The notes: generated from the letters alone by a model not told the origin. Positions 1-7,724 are shown, counted from the first letter of the stretch. The stretch is DNA of 64,000 bases from Alphaproteobacteria bacterium (GCA_015654635.1 JAATGP010000004.1:124001-188000), one strand, 5' to 3'. Program-made: numbers and translations.

Positions 1-504
1 GGGCGAATAATCGGGGCCATCATCCATCGCCTCTTCATGGGTGAGCTGGATCTCAGCACCACCATCGATAGAACAGCTATAGAGATTGAGCAAGCGCCTA
101 TCATCGCGCGCCGCCACATAGGCCAGCCGGTTTCCATCCGGCGACCAGCCGTGCCAATAGGACGGCCCCTGTGGCGTGACGAGGCGCGGGGTGCCGCCTG
201 CAGCCGGCAGGATCGAAATGCGCGAAAGCCCATCGGGCTCACTCTTGTCGCTGACCACCAGCCATTGACCATCCGGCGAGATGCCGTGATCGTTATTGAG
301 TTTGGTGAGCTTGCCGGTATCGATGCGTTGCGGCGCGCCGCCATCGACGGCCAAGCGATAAAGCTTGCCTTCGCTGTTGAAGATGAAGCTGCCACCATCC
401 GGCGACCAATTCGGCGCTTCGATATGATCGGGGGTGCGGTAGACAATGCGGCGCGTGCGTGTGCCGAGATGCATGACCTCGAGCGTGCTTTCCATTTGTG
501 GCAT
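1..504 (-). CDS. TolB/WD40-like beta-propeller protein, C-terminus beyond the window
   Basis: The reading frame is open from an ATG at 504 to the left edge, so only the first 168 codons are visible. The product has repeated PD40-type blades: phrases of the form WSPDG or SPDGQW recur about every 45 residues (near residues 26, 62 and 110), each followed by hydrophobic beta strands. There is no obvious signal peptide. A good Shine-Dalgarno (GGGGAG) lies 6 bases before the ATG. Such propellers occur in TolB-like periplasmic proteins and in the N-terminal part of S9 peptidases or dipeptidyl-peptidase-like proteins. The missing part would decide between these, so no specific function is assigned. 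Confidence 0.75.
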   Translation of the reverse strand, partial: MPQMESTLEVMHLGTRTRRIVYRTPDHIEAPNWSPDGGSFIFNSEGKLYRLAVDGGAPQRIDTGKLTKLNNDHGISPDGQWLVVSDKSEPDGLSRISILPAAGGTPRLVTPQGPSYWHGWSPDGNRLAYVAARDDRRLLNLYSCSIDGGAEIQLTHEEAMDDGPDYSP

Positions 505-553
505 GTGCAGTCTCCCCTTACCGCAATGGTTGTAACTCCATAACCGAGCGGAG

Positions 554-583
554 TTGACAGGCTTTACGTCGCGGTCCTAAAAA
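554..583 (+). promoter_or_regulatory. candidate sigma-70 promoter for the VOC gene
   Basis: A perfect TTGACA at 554-559 is followed 18 bases later by TAAAAA at 578-583. It lies about 80 bases before the VOC gene start and reads toward it. The -10 match is only moderate, so this is a plausible site rather than a proven one. Confidence 0.35.
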
Positions 584-663
584 TACTGTGCTCTCCGGGA
601 TGCATCGGCGCTGCTGCCGAAAGGGCCGAGCCCGCCCGCTGGATCCTCAGGCGGAGCACTTTC

Positions 664-1305
664 ATGGCCAAAATGGAACGCTACCGCAAGCAAGCCAAAC
701 TGTTGGCCCGCTGGGACGAAGAACGCAATTATTCGGTGGGCGAGAAATTGCGTCTCATTCCCCGCTATCAACACCTAACGGATGTTGAGGTTCTCGACAT
801 GCCCATGCCGCTTACCCTGGCCCAAGAAGTTGTGGCCGTGGAGGCGGGCTTTGCAAGTTGGGCAGAGCGGAAGCAATCCGTCGACAACGTTGCGATGGTG
901 CGCAATGCCGATACTTCGCAACCCACACTGTCTCACGTAACGCCAATCCTGTTTGTTCGCGACGTTGCCTGCGCCGCGGATTTCTACGCCGCCAAGCTCG
1001 GCTTTGAGATCGACTTCCTGCACGGCAAACCACCCTTTTATGGCGCGGTGTCGAGGGGTCGTGCCTGCCTTCACCTGCGCCATGTGGGTGAGCCGAATTT
1101 TGCCGCGTTGGCCCAGCGTGAGCCCTCACTGATCCTGGCGACAATAGAGGTCTTAAATGTAAAGGCCTTGTATGCGGAATATGAAAATCGCGGCGCTGTC
1201 TTTGCCCAGAAGCTCGTGCAACAGGCATGGGGCGGATTGGATTTTCAAGTTCGCGATCCGGATGGCAACACCATCTCATTCGTGGAATACAGGCGTAATT
1301 GCTAG
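664..1305 (+). CDS. VOC (glyoxalase/bleomycin-resistance) superfamily protein with an N-terminal helical extension
   Basis: The 213-residue product has a C-terminal glyoxalase-like domain (about residues 90-210). It starts with the typical strand TPILFVRDVACAADFYAAKLGF and ends with the family signature FQVRDPDGNTISFVEY. The first ~85 residues are a charged helical segment (RYRKQAKLLARWDEERNYSVGEKLR) not usual in simple glyoxalases. VOC proteins act as paired beta-alpha-beta modules in metal-dependent isomerases, dioxygenases and drug-binding proteins. With one visible module the enzyme or ligand cannot be named. The ATG at 664 has a GGAG 8-10 bases upstream. It is transcribed alone and diverges from the propeller gene on its left. 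Confidence 0.75.
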   Translation: MAKMERYRKQAKLLARWDEERNYSVGEKLRLIPRYQHLTDVEVLDMPMPLTLAQEVVAVEAGFASWAERKQSVDNVAMVRNADTSQPTLSHVTPILFVRDVACAADFYAAKLGFEIDFLHGKPPFYGAVSRGRACLHLRHVGEPNFAALAQREPSLILATIEVLNVKALYAEYENRGAVFAQKLVQQAWGGLDFQVRDPDGNTISFVEYRRNC

Positions 1306-1484
1306 TTATGGGAAGCGCTGCGGGGTGTGGCGGAACACCCGCCCGCCGTGCTGTCGTGGCCCCTGGTAAGCCCCACCGCTTCAAGGCTGAAACCCCATTA
1401 TTTGCAACAATTCCAATGCGCAAGAACCTATCTATGCGTCAGGTTGGAACTTGACTCAGCCGCCATGTTCAGTCATCTATGTTA

Positions 1485-1501
1485 TTGCGAATAGGTCGCA
1501 A
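1485..1501. promoter_or_regulatory. Fur-like inverted repeat upstream of feoAB
   Basis: The arms TTGCGA (1485-1490) and TCGCAA (1496-1501) form a perfect 6-5-6 inverted repeat 18 bases before the feoA start. Its position over the likely promoter/leader of an Fe(II) uptake operon suggests a Fur-type repressor site. I infer this from position and symmetry; the exact regulator is not shown. Confidence 0.45.
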
Positions 1502-1519
1502 GTATACCAAGGTTACAGA

Positions 1520-1801
1520 ATGCTCCGCGAATCCCCTCCAGTGATTGCCAAGCACGCCACGCTGGGGCGCGCCAAGCCGGGTTTTCGTGGCCGTATCCAA
1601 GCCATCGATGCCAAGGGCAACCAGTCCGGTCTTACGGCAGACGAGCTGGAGCGCCGCTTGATCGAACTCGGTTTTGTCGAGGGGGCTTCGGTCGAAATCC
1701 TGCATGAGGGGCTGATTGCCCACGATCCCATCGCGGTGCGTGTGGATTGCGCCACCGTTGCACTGCGCCGCCGTGAGGCCATGGCGATCCTGGTCGTCTG
1801 A
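1520..1801 (+). CDS. feoA: ferrous iron transport protein A, FeoA
   Basis: This small SH3-like cytoplasmic protein partners with FeoB in Fe(II) uptake. The product of about 93 residues has the FeoA core: a region with RLIELGFVEGASVEILHEG, then PIAVRVDCATVALRRREAMAILV, matching the family pattern L-x-E-L-G-h-x-x-G, then D-P-h-x-V, then R-x-x-E-A. I place the start at ATG 1520 (AAGG a few bases upstream); the frame continues upstream to 1451, but that extension lies over the promoter and is not conserved-looking. It ends 58 bases before feoB and is most likely co-transcribed with it. Confidence 0.88.
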   Translation: MLRESPPVIAKHATLGRAKPGFRGRIQAIDAKGNQSGLTADELERRLIELGFVEGASVEILHEGLIAHDPIAVRVDCATVALRRREAMAILVV

Positions 1802-1859
1802 CACCTGTATCTTTGACGTTCGCGTTGTTCGGCGACTGTATTTGAAGAGGACGCCTGTT

Positions 1860-3740
1860 TTGAACGCCGTTACCAATCTCGGGATTTTGCGCTGCGCCCT
1901 GGTCGGCACGCCCAATAGCGGCAAAACCTCTCTCTTCAATGCTCTGACCGGCAGCCGCCAGAAGGTGGCGAACTATCCCGGCGTTACCGTGGAACGCAAA
2001 ACCGGTGTGCTGCACGCCCCTTCGGGCCTGTGCTTTTCCATGGTCGATCTGCCCGGCACCTATTCCCTTCGCGCCAGAAGTCCGGATGAAGAGATCACCC
2101 GCGATGCGGTGCTCGGCAAGCTCGCCAGCGAGACCCCGCCGGATTTTCTCGTCTGCGTCGCTGACGCCACCAATCTGCGCCTCGCCTTCCGCCTGGTGCT
2201 GGAGTTGCGCCAAGTCGGCCGCCCGATGCTGCTGGTCCTCAATATGATGGACATCGCCAAACGGCGCGGCATCGAAATCGATACCGAGAAACTGGCCGCC
2301 GAGCTGGGCTTTCCCGTGGTCACGGCGGTGGCGGTGCGCAAAGGTGGCGTCGCTGCCTTGATCGCGGCGATGGATGATTTCGCCCTGACGCGCGTGGGCT
2401 CCGGCGGGGTTTGCTCTTGGGTGCCGCCCAGTGTCGCCACGTTGCGCGCCGGTCAGCACGAAGCCGACCGCATCATCCGCGCCGCGGTGAAGCTGCCCGC
2501 CAAGCCGGATTCTTTGACCACCAAACTCGATTCCGTGCTGCTGCATCCCGTCGGCGGGGTGATCTGCCTGTTCGTGATCCTGTTTGTGATGTTCCAGGCC
2601 GTCTTCACTTGGGCGCAGCCGCTGATGGAAATGATCAGTGGCGGTTTTGATGGTCTGGGCAGCTTCGTGCGCGCCGGTTTGCCAGCGGGGCTTTTGCAAA
2701 GCTTCATCACCGATGGCGTCATCGGCGGTGTCGGTTCGGTGCTCGTCTTCCTGCCGCAGATTTTGATCCTCTTCCTCTTCATTCTGCTGCTCGAGGATTT
2801 GGGCTACATGGCGCGGGCGGCGTTTTTGATGGACCGCATTATGGGCGGCGCGGGGCTGCATGGCCGCGCCTTCATTCCGCTGCTCTCCAGCTTTGCTTGC
2901 GCCATTCCCGGCATCATGTCGACGCGGGTGATCGACAACCGCAAAGACCGGCTCACCACCATTCTGGTGGCGCCGCTTATGACCTGCTCGGCGCGCATTC
3001 CGGTCTATACGCTGATCATTGCGGCCTTCATTCCGAACAAAAATGTCGGCGGCATCTTCTCGCTGCAGGGGCTCGTGATGTTCGGGCTTTATGCGGCCGG
3101 CATTCTGAGCGCGCTGGGGGTTTCCTTTGCGGCCAAGCAGCTCTTCTGGCACCGGGAAATGAGCCCGCCCTTCATGCTGGAACTGCCCGATTACAAGATC
3201 CCCGATCCCAAGAGTGTTGGCATCGGCCTGATGACCCGCGCTCAGGCCTTTCTGAAGCGCGCCGGGACCACCATTTTTGCCATGACGGTGCTGATCTGGT
3301 TTCTGGCCTCGTTCCCGCAAGCCCCCGCCGGCGCCTCAGGCCCAGCCATCGATTACAGCCTTGCGGCCATGATCGGCAAAGCCATCCATCCCCTGCTCGC
3401 CCCGATCGGCTTTAACTGGCAGATCAGCGTGGCGCTGATCCCCGGCATGGCGGCGCGCGAAGTGGCGGTGGCGGCGCTGGGCACGGTCTATTCGATCTCG
3501 GGCGGCGATGTCGAAAGCGCGGTCGGCTCGCTACTGGCCCATCAATGGAGCCTGGCCACGGCGCTGGCTTTCCTCGCCTGGTATGTCTTTGCGCCGCAAT
3601 GCGCTTCCACGCTGGTGGTGATCCGCCGCGAAACCGGCAGCAGCAAATGGATGTGGATCACCTTCGGCTATATGCTGGCGATGGCCTATGTCGCGGCCTT
3701 CATCACCTATCACATCGCCGTGGCGTTGGGCGCAGGCTGA
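1860..3740 (+). CDS. feoB: ferrous iron transporter B, FeoB
   Basis: Inner-membrane Fe(II) importer with a cytosolic G domain. The G1 loop is GTPNSGKTS (residues 16-24), slightly different from the usual GNPNSGKT. G3 is DLPGTYSL and G4 is NMMD. The membrane part carries the two Gate motifs, for example around GFLPQILILF-type helices and the cysteine-containing segment SSFACAIPGIMSTR, with the second gate near TCSARIPVYT. The product is 626 residues, at the short end of the family. I chose the TTG at 1860 because AGAGGA stands 8 bases before it. The frame also runs upstream to an ATG at 1716, but that would overlap feoA. Confidence 0.93.
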   Translation: MNAVTNLGILRCALVGTPNSGKTSLFNALTGSRQKVANYPGVTVERKTGVLHAPSGLCFSMVDLPGTYSLRARSPDEEITRDAVLGKLASETPPDFLVCVADATNLRLAFRLVLELRQVGRPMLLVLNMMDIAKRRGIEIDTEKLAAELGFPVVTAVAVRKGGVAALIAAMDDFALTRVGSGGVCSWVPPSVATLRAGQHEADRIIRAAVKLPAKPDSLTTKLDSVLLHPVGGVICLFVILFVMFQAVFTWAQPLMEMISGGFDGLGSFVRAGLPAGLLQSFITDGVIGGVGSVLVFLPQILILFLFILLLEDLGYMARAAFLMDRIMGGAGLHGRAFIPLLSSFACAIPGIMSTRVIDNRKDRLTTILVAPLMTCSARIPVYTLIIAAFIPNKNVGGIFSLQGLVMFGLYAAGILSALGVSFAAKQLFWHREMSPPFMLELPDYKIPDPKSVGIGLMTRAQAFLKRAGTTIFAMTVLIWFLASFPQAPAGASGPAIDYSLAAMIGKAIHPLLAPIGFNWQISVALIPGMAAREVAVAALGTVYSISGGDVESAVGSLLAHQWSLATALAFLAWYVFAPQCASTLVVIRRETGSSKWMWITFGYMLAMAYVAAFITYHIAVALGAG

Positions 3741-3807
3741 ACTGACCCCTCTGGTGCATCCTCGTCCCGCCGTGCAGACTACCCCTAACAATAACGGGGA
3801 GGCCTCG

Positions 3808-4275
3808 ATGGCGCGCGTGCTTGCAAGCTTGTTTTTGGCGGGATGTTTTTGCAGCGCGGCTGTGGCCGCTCCCATCGATCGCTATGGTGCGGCCGATCTG
3901 GCCAAGACCGAAGCGGGCCTGAAAGCCAAGGCGGCCACGACCGGCTCGGCCAGCGAGACACTGGCGGAATACGGCAGCCACCGCACCATGCTGTCCTATC
4001 GCGCAGCCGATGGCGGCGCCGAGGTCCACAGCCACATTGCCGATATCTTCTATGTCGTGCACGGCAAGGCGAGGCTCGTCACCGAAGGTACCGTCGAAAA
4101 CGGCCATGAAGATACGCCGGGCGAGATCCGCGGCAGCGCCGTGACGGGTGGCAAGACCGTGCCGCTCGCCCCCGGCGATGTGGTCCACATCCCCGCCGGC
4201 GTGCCGCACCAAATCCTAGTCAGCAAAGGCGACGAGATCGTTTATTTCATTGTGAAGGTAACGGAGAAGGAGTGA
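3808..4275 (+). CDS. secreted cupin-domain protein
   Basis: The 155-residue protein starts with a likely signal peptide (MARVLASLFLAGCFCSAAVAA), so it is probably periplasmic. The mature part is a single cupin barrel. Motif 1 has HSHIADIFYVVHGKARLV (two His for metal), and motif 2 has PLAPGDVVHIPAGVPHQIL (a third His). The ATG at 3808 follows GGGGAGG at an ideal distance. Cupins of this layout are metal-binding, with enzymatic or sensor roles that cannot be deduced from the fold alone. It follows feoB by 67 bases on the same strand and could be in its transcript; a link to iron is only suggestive. Confidence 0.8.
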   Translation: MARVLASLFLAGCFCSAAVAAPIDRYGAADLAKTEAGLKAKAATTGSASETLAEYGSHRTMLSYRAADGGAEVHSHIADIFYVVHGKARLVTEGTVENGHEDTPGEIRGSAVTGGKTVPLAPGDVVHIPAGVPHQILVSKGDEIVYFIVKVTEKE

Positions 4276-4279
4276 GGGG

Positions 4280-4645
4280 CTAAAGGCTTTGTAGCTGTTC
4301 CTGCTCCAGGACTAGCCGCAGCGGTTCCAAATCCCGCACCACCACGTCCCAAACAAATGCATCGTCGATGCCGTCATAACCGTGCCGATAGACGTTCCCC
4401 GTCGCAGCGATACCACGCCAATCAATATCGGGATGCCGCGCCTTCAATTCGTCGGGCAGATGGCGCGAGGCTTCCGAGATAATCTCTAATCCACGCGTTA
4501 CCGCATAACGGACCATTTTGTCGTTCAGGAAGTGCGCAAAGTCGTAGCCAGCAACGAAGCCGAGAATATCGCTGATGCTTTGAAGAATATCTTCAATTCG
4601 CTGAACGGATGGCCGCTTCTGTTGGTCAGAAGGCATAGACGGCAT
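4280..4645 (-). CDS. hepT: HepT-like toxin (DUF86)
   Basis: This all-helical HEPN-family protein of about 121 residues is encoded directly after a minimal nucleotidyltransferase. HepT toxins are RNases silenced by MntA-catalysed AMPylation. The C-terminal catalytic region reads GNVYRHGYDGID, giving the H-x-Y of the HEPN motif. The Arg of the canonical R-x4-H-x-Y is replaced by Gly, as I recall from a subfamily with GN-x-x-RH-x-Y. The start is uncertain: GTG 4648, ATG 4645 and ATG 4636 are all possible, and all overlap the mntA end. Translational coupling with mntA is likely. Confidence 0.8.
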   Translation of the reverse strand: MPSMPSDQQKRPSVQRIEDILQSISDILGFVAGYDFAHFLNDKMVRYAVTRGLEIISEASRHLPDELKARHPDIDWRGIAATGNVYRHGYDGIDDAFVWDVVVRDLEPLRLVLEQEQLQSL

Positions 4646-4928
4646 CACTCAAAATCGACTGGCGAAAACGCGGCTTGATCGTATTGACGTTGACGACATC
4701 GACTTTGCCGGGAAACAGTTCCTCAATGTCAGCGCAAAGCCCAGCATATCCGAACAAGCCGATCCGTTTCTCCGCGTCGATCTCCACCAGTATATCGACA
4801 TCACTGCATGTGCCCGCCTCGCCGCGCGCAACAGAGCCAAACACAGCCGCACGCCGCACGCCGCGCGCGCGCAATAGCGGCTCATTTTCCTTAAGAACAG
4901 ACAAGGCGGTTTTCAGGCTCGGCGGCAT
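4626..4928 (-). CDS. mntA: MntA-type minimal nucleotidyltransferase antitoxin
   Basis: The 100-residue protein has the nucleotidyltransferase signature GSVARGEAGTCSDVDILVEID (residues ~31-51): the G-S-x(n)-D-x-D loop that binds ATP and metal. A third acidic residue lies in the segment KVDVVNVN. In characterised MntA/HepT pairs this enzyme transfers AMP groups to the tyrosine of the HepT motif and neutralises it. Size and motif fit the family closely. It is the first gene of a two-gene operon; its 3' end overlaps hepT by about 20 bases. Confidence 0.87.
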   Translation of the reverse strand: MPPSLKTALSVLKENEPLLRARGVRRAAVFGSVARGEAGTCSDVDILVEIDAEKRIGLFGYAGLCADIEELFPGKVDVVNVNTIKPRFRQSILSDAVYAF

Positions 4929-5132
4929 GGAACCATCATATCATATTTCCGGCGGTCCGCGCCCAACCCGAGGACTCTACCCGTGCGCACAGGATAATCC
5001 CGCGACCAAGACGCGCCCGCGGACTTTTAAAAAGCTAATTTTTGCGGTGCTCCAATTGCCCTATCGAAGTCCTATATTAATTGCGACTGCATTTCATTAT
5101 TGATTTTTATATAATCAAATCAGTTGGTTATT

Positions 5133-5149
5133 TTTAGAATTGGTCCAAA
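5133..5149. promoter_or_regulatory. second, degenerate Irr-like palindrome upstream of ahpC
   Basis: TTTAGAA (5133-5139), TTG, then GTCCAAA (5143-5149). The left arm is perfect and the right arm matches TTCTAAA at 5 of 7 positions. Its centre is exactly 50 bases from the centre of the stronger box, that is, on the same face of the DNA helix. Confidence 0.35.
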
Positions 5150-5172
5150 TTGCCGCAGCCATCAGTTTGCTT

Positions 5173-5201
5173 TTGACAGCAGTTTAGAACTTTTCTAAGT
5201 T
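5173..5201 (+). promoter_or_regulatory. candidate ahpC promoter
   Basis: A perfect TTGACA -35 (5173-5178) and a weak -10 TAAGTT (5196-5201) are separated by 17 bases. The Irr-like palindrome lies between and over the -10, an arrangement suited to repression. The site reads toward ahpC, 57 bases downstream. Confidence 0.5.
5183..5199. promoter_or_regulatory. Irr-like (ICE-type) palindrome in the ahpC promoter
   Basis: TTTAGAA-CTT-TTCTAAG is a 7-3-7 inverted repeat with one mismatch at the outer base. It matches the iron-control-element consensus of the heme-responsive Fur-family regulator Irr as I remember it (TTTAGAA-N3-TTCTAAA). The regulator itself is not in this window. Confidence 0.5.
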
Positions 5202-5257
5202 GTTCTTGTCAAACACAAGCTGCCCCGCAGCTGCTGCCACCCCTGAAGGAGATCCCC

Positions 5258-5794
5258 GTGCTGACCGTTGGCGATAAATTCCCCGCTTTTGCCGTGAAGG
5301 CCGTTGTAACCACCGATCCCAAGACCGCATTCACCGACCTCACCGAGGCCTCCAATTCCGGCAAGTGGAAGCTCGTCTTCTTCTGGCCGAAGGACTTCAC
5401 CTTTGTCTGCCCGACGGAAATCGCCGGCTTCGGCAAGCTCAATGGCGATTTCAAGGATCGCGACACCGTGGTCTATGGCGTTTCGGTCGATAGCGAATTC
5501 GTGCATCTGGCCTGGCGCAACAACCACGCCGATCTGAAGGACCTGCCCTTCCCGATGCTGGCCGACACCAACCGCAAACTTTCCACTGCACTCGGCGTGC
5601 TGGACGAAGAGGCGGGCGTTGCCAAGCGCGCCACCTTCATCGTCGATCCCGAAGGCATCATCCGTTTTGTTTATGTCACCGACATGAGCGTCGGGCGCAA
5701 TCCGCAGGAAGTCTTACGCATCCTCGATGCTCTGCAGACGGACGAACTCTGCCCCTGCAACTGGAACAAGGGCGAAGAGACGATCCACGTCTGA
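5258..5794 (+). CDS. ahpC: alkyl hydroperoxide reductase-type peroxiredoxin, AhpC
   Basis: A 2-Cys peroxiredoxin of 178 residues that reduces H2O2, organic peroxides and peroxynitrite in the cytoplasm. The peroxidatic Cys51 lies in FTFVCPTE, and the C-terminus holds two cysteines in ELCPCNW (165 and 167), the layout of the mycobacterial AhpC that is recycled by AhpD rather than AhpF. An ahpD gene follows directly, supporting that pairing. The start is GTG 5258, preceded by AAGGAG at optimal spacing. Upstream lie a promoter and Irr-like palindromes, so peroxide defence here may be tied to iron/heme status. Confidence 0.95.
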   Translation: MLTVGDKFPAFAVKAVVTTDPKTAFTDLTEASNSGKWKLVFFWPKDFTFVCPTEIAGFGKLNGDFKDRDTVVYGVSVDSEFVHLAWRNNHADLKDLPFPMLADTNRKLSTALGVLDEEAGVAKRATFIVDPEGIIRFVYVTDMSVGRNPQEVLRILDALQTDELCPCNWNKGEETIHV

Positions 5795-5861
5795 GTGACT
5801 TTTTGATTGGCTAGCCGTCGGGTTCCGGCTGCCTCCCCCTCCCTGCGGCCGGGGCTCTCTA

Positions 5862-5901
5862 AGAAACCCCGCTGGCCCCCCTCTCTGCCAGCGGGGTTTC
5901 T
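5862..5901 (+). terminator. strong hairpin between ahpC and ahpD
   Basis: A 15-base perfect stem (5862-5876 with 5887-5901, starting AGAAACCCCGCTGGC) and a 10-base loop are followed by TATTAAATTG. It lies 67 bases after the ahpC stop and before ahpD. The U-run is short, so partial termination or mRNA-end protection is possible, leaving ahpD expressed at a lower level. Confidence 0.65.
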
Positions 5902-5963
5902 ATTAAATTGTCCCCTCCTTCGTCCGCCTTTCCCGCAATGTCCGAGACCCCAAGGTTCACACC

Positions 5964-6512
5964 ATGTCGATTGAAACTCTGAAAGAACTGCTGCCCGAAT
6001 ACGCCAAGGATCTGAAGCTCAACCTCTCCTCGCTCGCCACCGAGGCTTCGCTCTCCGAACAGCAGCGCGCGGGCACCTTCATTGCTTGCGCCCTAGCCTC
6101 ACGCAACAAGACCACCACCAACGCCATCTTCAGCGAATTTGGCCCCAAGCTTTCGCCCGAGGCGCTGACCGCGGCGCGCGCCGCAGCCGCGATTATGGGC
6201 ATGAACAACATCTATTACCGCTTCACGCATCTGGCGAGCGCGCCGGACTATCGCACCCTGCCCGCCAAGCTGCGCATGAATGTGATCGGCAAACCCGGCG
6301 TCGATAAGGTCGATTTCGAGCTGTGGTGTCTGGCCGTTTCCGCCATCAATGGCTGCGGCATGTGCATCGACAGCCATGAGAAGATTCTGCGCGCCGGCGG
6401 GCTTTCCACCGAGCAGATCCAAGCCTCGGTGCGAATCGCGTCCGTGGTGCACGCGGTCGCCGCCGCGCTCGACGGCGAAGAAGCCGAACCGAGCCTGCCC
6501 CAAGGCGGCTGA
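5964..6512 (+). CDS. ahpD: alkyl hydroperoxide reductase AhpD
   Basis: A helical thiol-disulfide adaptor (182 residues) that reduces AhpC using lipoylated proteins as electron source. The active-site motif [11 protein letters not shown] contains Cys131, Cys134 and His138, and the relay glutamate is Glu119 in DFELW. These positions fall one residue from the corresponding Mycobacterium tuberculosis residues, as I recall them, so the whole active site is kept. It stands 169 bases after ahpC with a hairpin between. The ATG at 5964 follows a weak ribosome site. Confidence 0.94.
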   Translation: MSIETLKELLPEYAKDLKLNLSSLATEASLSEQQRAGTFIACALASRNKTTTNAIFSEFGPKLSPEALTAARAAAAIMGMNNIYYRFTHLASAPDYRTLPAKLRMNVIGKPGVDKVDFELWCLAVSAINGCGMCIDSHEKILRAGGLSTEQIQASVRIASVVHAVAAALDGEEAEPSLPQGG

Positions 6513-6530
6513 ATTTTTCTGCTGACATGA

Positions 6531-6562
6531 AGAAGGGCGCGGAATCCTCCGCGCCCTTCTTG
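6531..6562. terminator. bidirectional terminator between ahpD and the aldo/keto reductase
   Basis: A 14-base perfect stem (6531-6544 with 6549-6562, AAGAAGGGCGCGGA) has a 4-base loop, with T-rich flanks on both strands. The two flanking genes converge on it, so it probably stops both transcripts. Confidence 0.75.
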
Positions 6563-6575
6563 TTTGGAGCGTTCG

Positions 6576-7604
6576 TTACACCGGATTGGGATTGCGCGAG
6601 GTGAAGGTGTCGCGCTGGTGCCAATAGGGGTAGATGGGCGTGATGGCGCTGGCGGCATCGAGCCTCGCGATCTGCTCTTTGCTCAACGACCAGCCGACGG
6701 CGCCCAGATTGTCGAGCAGTTGCTGCTCATTGCGGGCGCCGATGATGACGCTGGAGATAGTGGGGCGCTGAAGCAGCCAATTGAGCGCGATCTGCGGCAC
6801 AGTCTTGCCGGTTTCTTCCGCCAGCGCGTCGAGCACATCGACGACCTTGTACAGATATTCATCGGGAACCCGCGGCCCCATATCGCCGGTTTTGTGCAGA
6901 CGGCTGATTTCGGGCAGCTTCGTGCCGCGGCGGATCTTGCCGGTGAGACGGCCCCAGCCCAAGGGGCTCCAGACCATGGCGCCGACGCCTTGATCGAGAC
7001 CCAGCGGCATCAGCTCCCATTCGTAATCGCGGCCTACCAGCGAGTAATAGGTCTGGTTGGCGACATAGCGCGGATAGCCGTATTTGTCGGCCGCGGCGAG
7101 CGACTTCATCAAATGCCAGCCGGAGAAATTGGACACGCCCACATACAGAATTTTGCCGGCGCGGACGAGATCATCCAGTGTCGCCAGCGTTTCTTCCACC
7201 GGCGTGGTGGCATCGAAAGCGTGAAGCTGAAACAGATCGATGTAATCGGTGCCGAGGCGCTTTAACGACGCCTCAACGGCGCGGGTCAAATGAAAGCGCG
7301 AGGAGCCGACTTCGTTGGGGCCTTCACCGGTGGGGAATGTCGCTTTGGTGGAAATCAGAACCTTATCGCGGCGGCCTTTGATGGCCGCGCCCAAAACCTC
7401 TTCCGCGCGGCCTGAGGAATAGCCATCGGCGCTGTCGAACATGGTCAGGCCATGTTCGAGGCAGATGTCGATGAGGCGGGTGGCGCCTGCCACCTCAGTG
7501 TCGCCCCAGGCGGCGAAGAGTTCGCCGCGCCCTCCGAAGGTACCGGTGCCTAGTGTCAGCTCCGGAACTTTCAAACCCGAACGGCCAAGAGAACGATATT
7601 CCAT
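6576..7604 (-). CDS. aldo/keto reductase family oxidoreductase
   Basis: A 342-residue NADPH-dependent carbonyl reductase with a TIM-barrel fold. The catalytic tetrad is visible: Asp and Tyr in MFDSADGYSSGRAEEVLG, Lys in VLISTKAT, and His in DLFQLHAFD. The cofactor region near the C-terminus reads PTISSVIIGARNEQQLLDNLGA, typical of the YajO/YghZ/IolS-like bacterial AKRs. Its natural substrate cannot be told from sequence. The start ATG at 7604 follows GGAGG at good spacing; an in-frame upstream extension to 7658 falls inside a palindromic repeat and is rejected. Confidence 0.88.
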   Translation of the reverse strand: MEYRSLGRSGLKVPELTLGTGTFGGRGELFAAWGDTEVAGATRLIDICLEHGLTMFDSADGYSSGRAEEVLGAAIKGRRDKVLISTKATFPTGEGPNEVGSSRFHLTRAVEASLKRLGTDYIDLFQLHAFDATTPVEETLATLDDLVRAGKILYVGVSNFSGWHLMKSLAAADKYGYPRYVANQTYYSLVGRDYEWELMPLGLDQGVGAMVWSPLGWGRLTGKIRRGTKLPEISRLHKTGDMGPRVPDEYLYKVVDVLDALAEETGKTVPQIALNWLLQRPTISSVIIGARNEQQLLDNLGAVGWSLSKEQIARLDAASAITPIYPYWHQRDTFTSRNPNPV

Positions 7605-7630
7605 GGGGACCTCCGATCCTCTAACGACAT

Positions 7631-7724
7631 CATGGCCGGGCTTGACCCGGCCATCCAAACTGTGCGTGGTTCTGCGCCGACGGAGTCTTTGTCGCGCTGG
7701 ATGGCCGGGTCAAGCCCGGTCAGG
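7631..7724. repeat. pair of inverted palindromic repeats (family A)
   Basis: The left unit 7631-7657 is itself a hairpin (ATGGCCGGG-cttga-CCCGGCCAT). The right unit 7698-7724 is nearly its reverse complement, also hairpin-forming. The 40 bases between them are unremarkable. The design and outer bases (TCATGGCC...GGCCATCCA) match the repeat at 30211-30337. It lies between two minus-strand genes. Confidence 0.75.

Larger units (their letters stand above)
4929..5257. other. intergenic region, AT-rich, with ahpC control elements
   Basis: This 329-base spacer separates the divergent mntA and ahpC genes. It is clearly more AT-rich than its surroundings from about 5030 to 5215. It holds two Irr-like palindromes (5133-5149 and 5183-5199) and a promoter (5173-5201), listed separately. 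No convincing small gene is seen. Confidence 0.6.

Noticed and set aside
1632..3320. Long open frame on the minus strand opposite feoB (562 codons)
   Set aside because: Low-complexity His/Gln/Gly/Arg composition typical of antisense frames in GC-rich DNA; feoB on the other strand has full homology.
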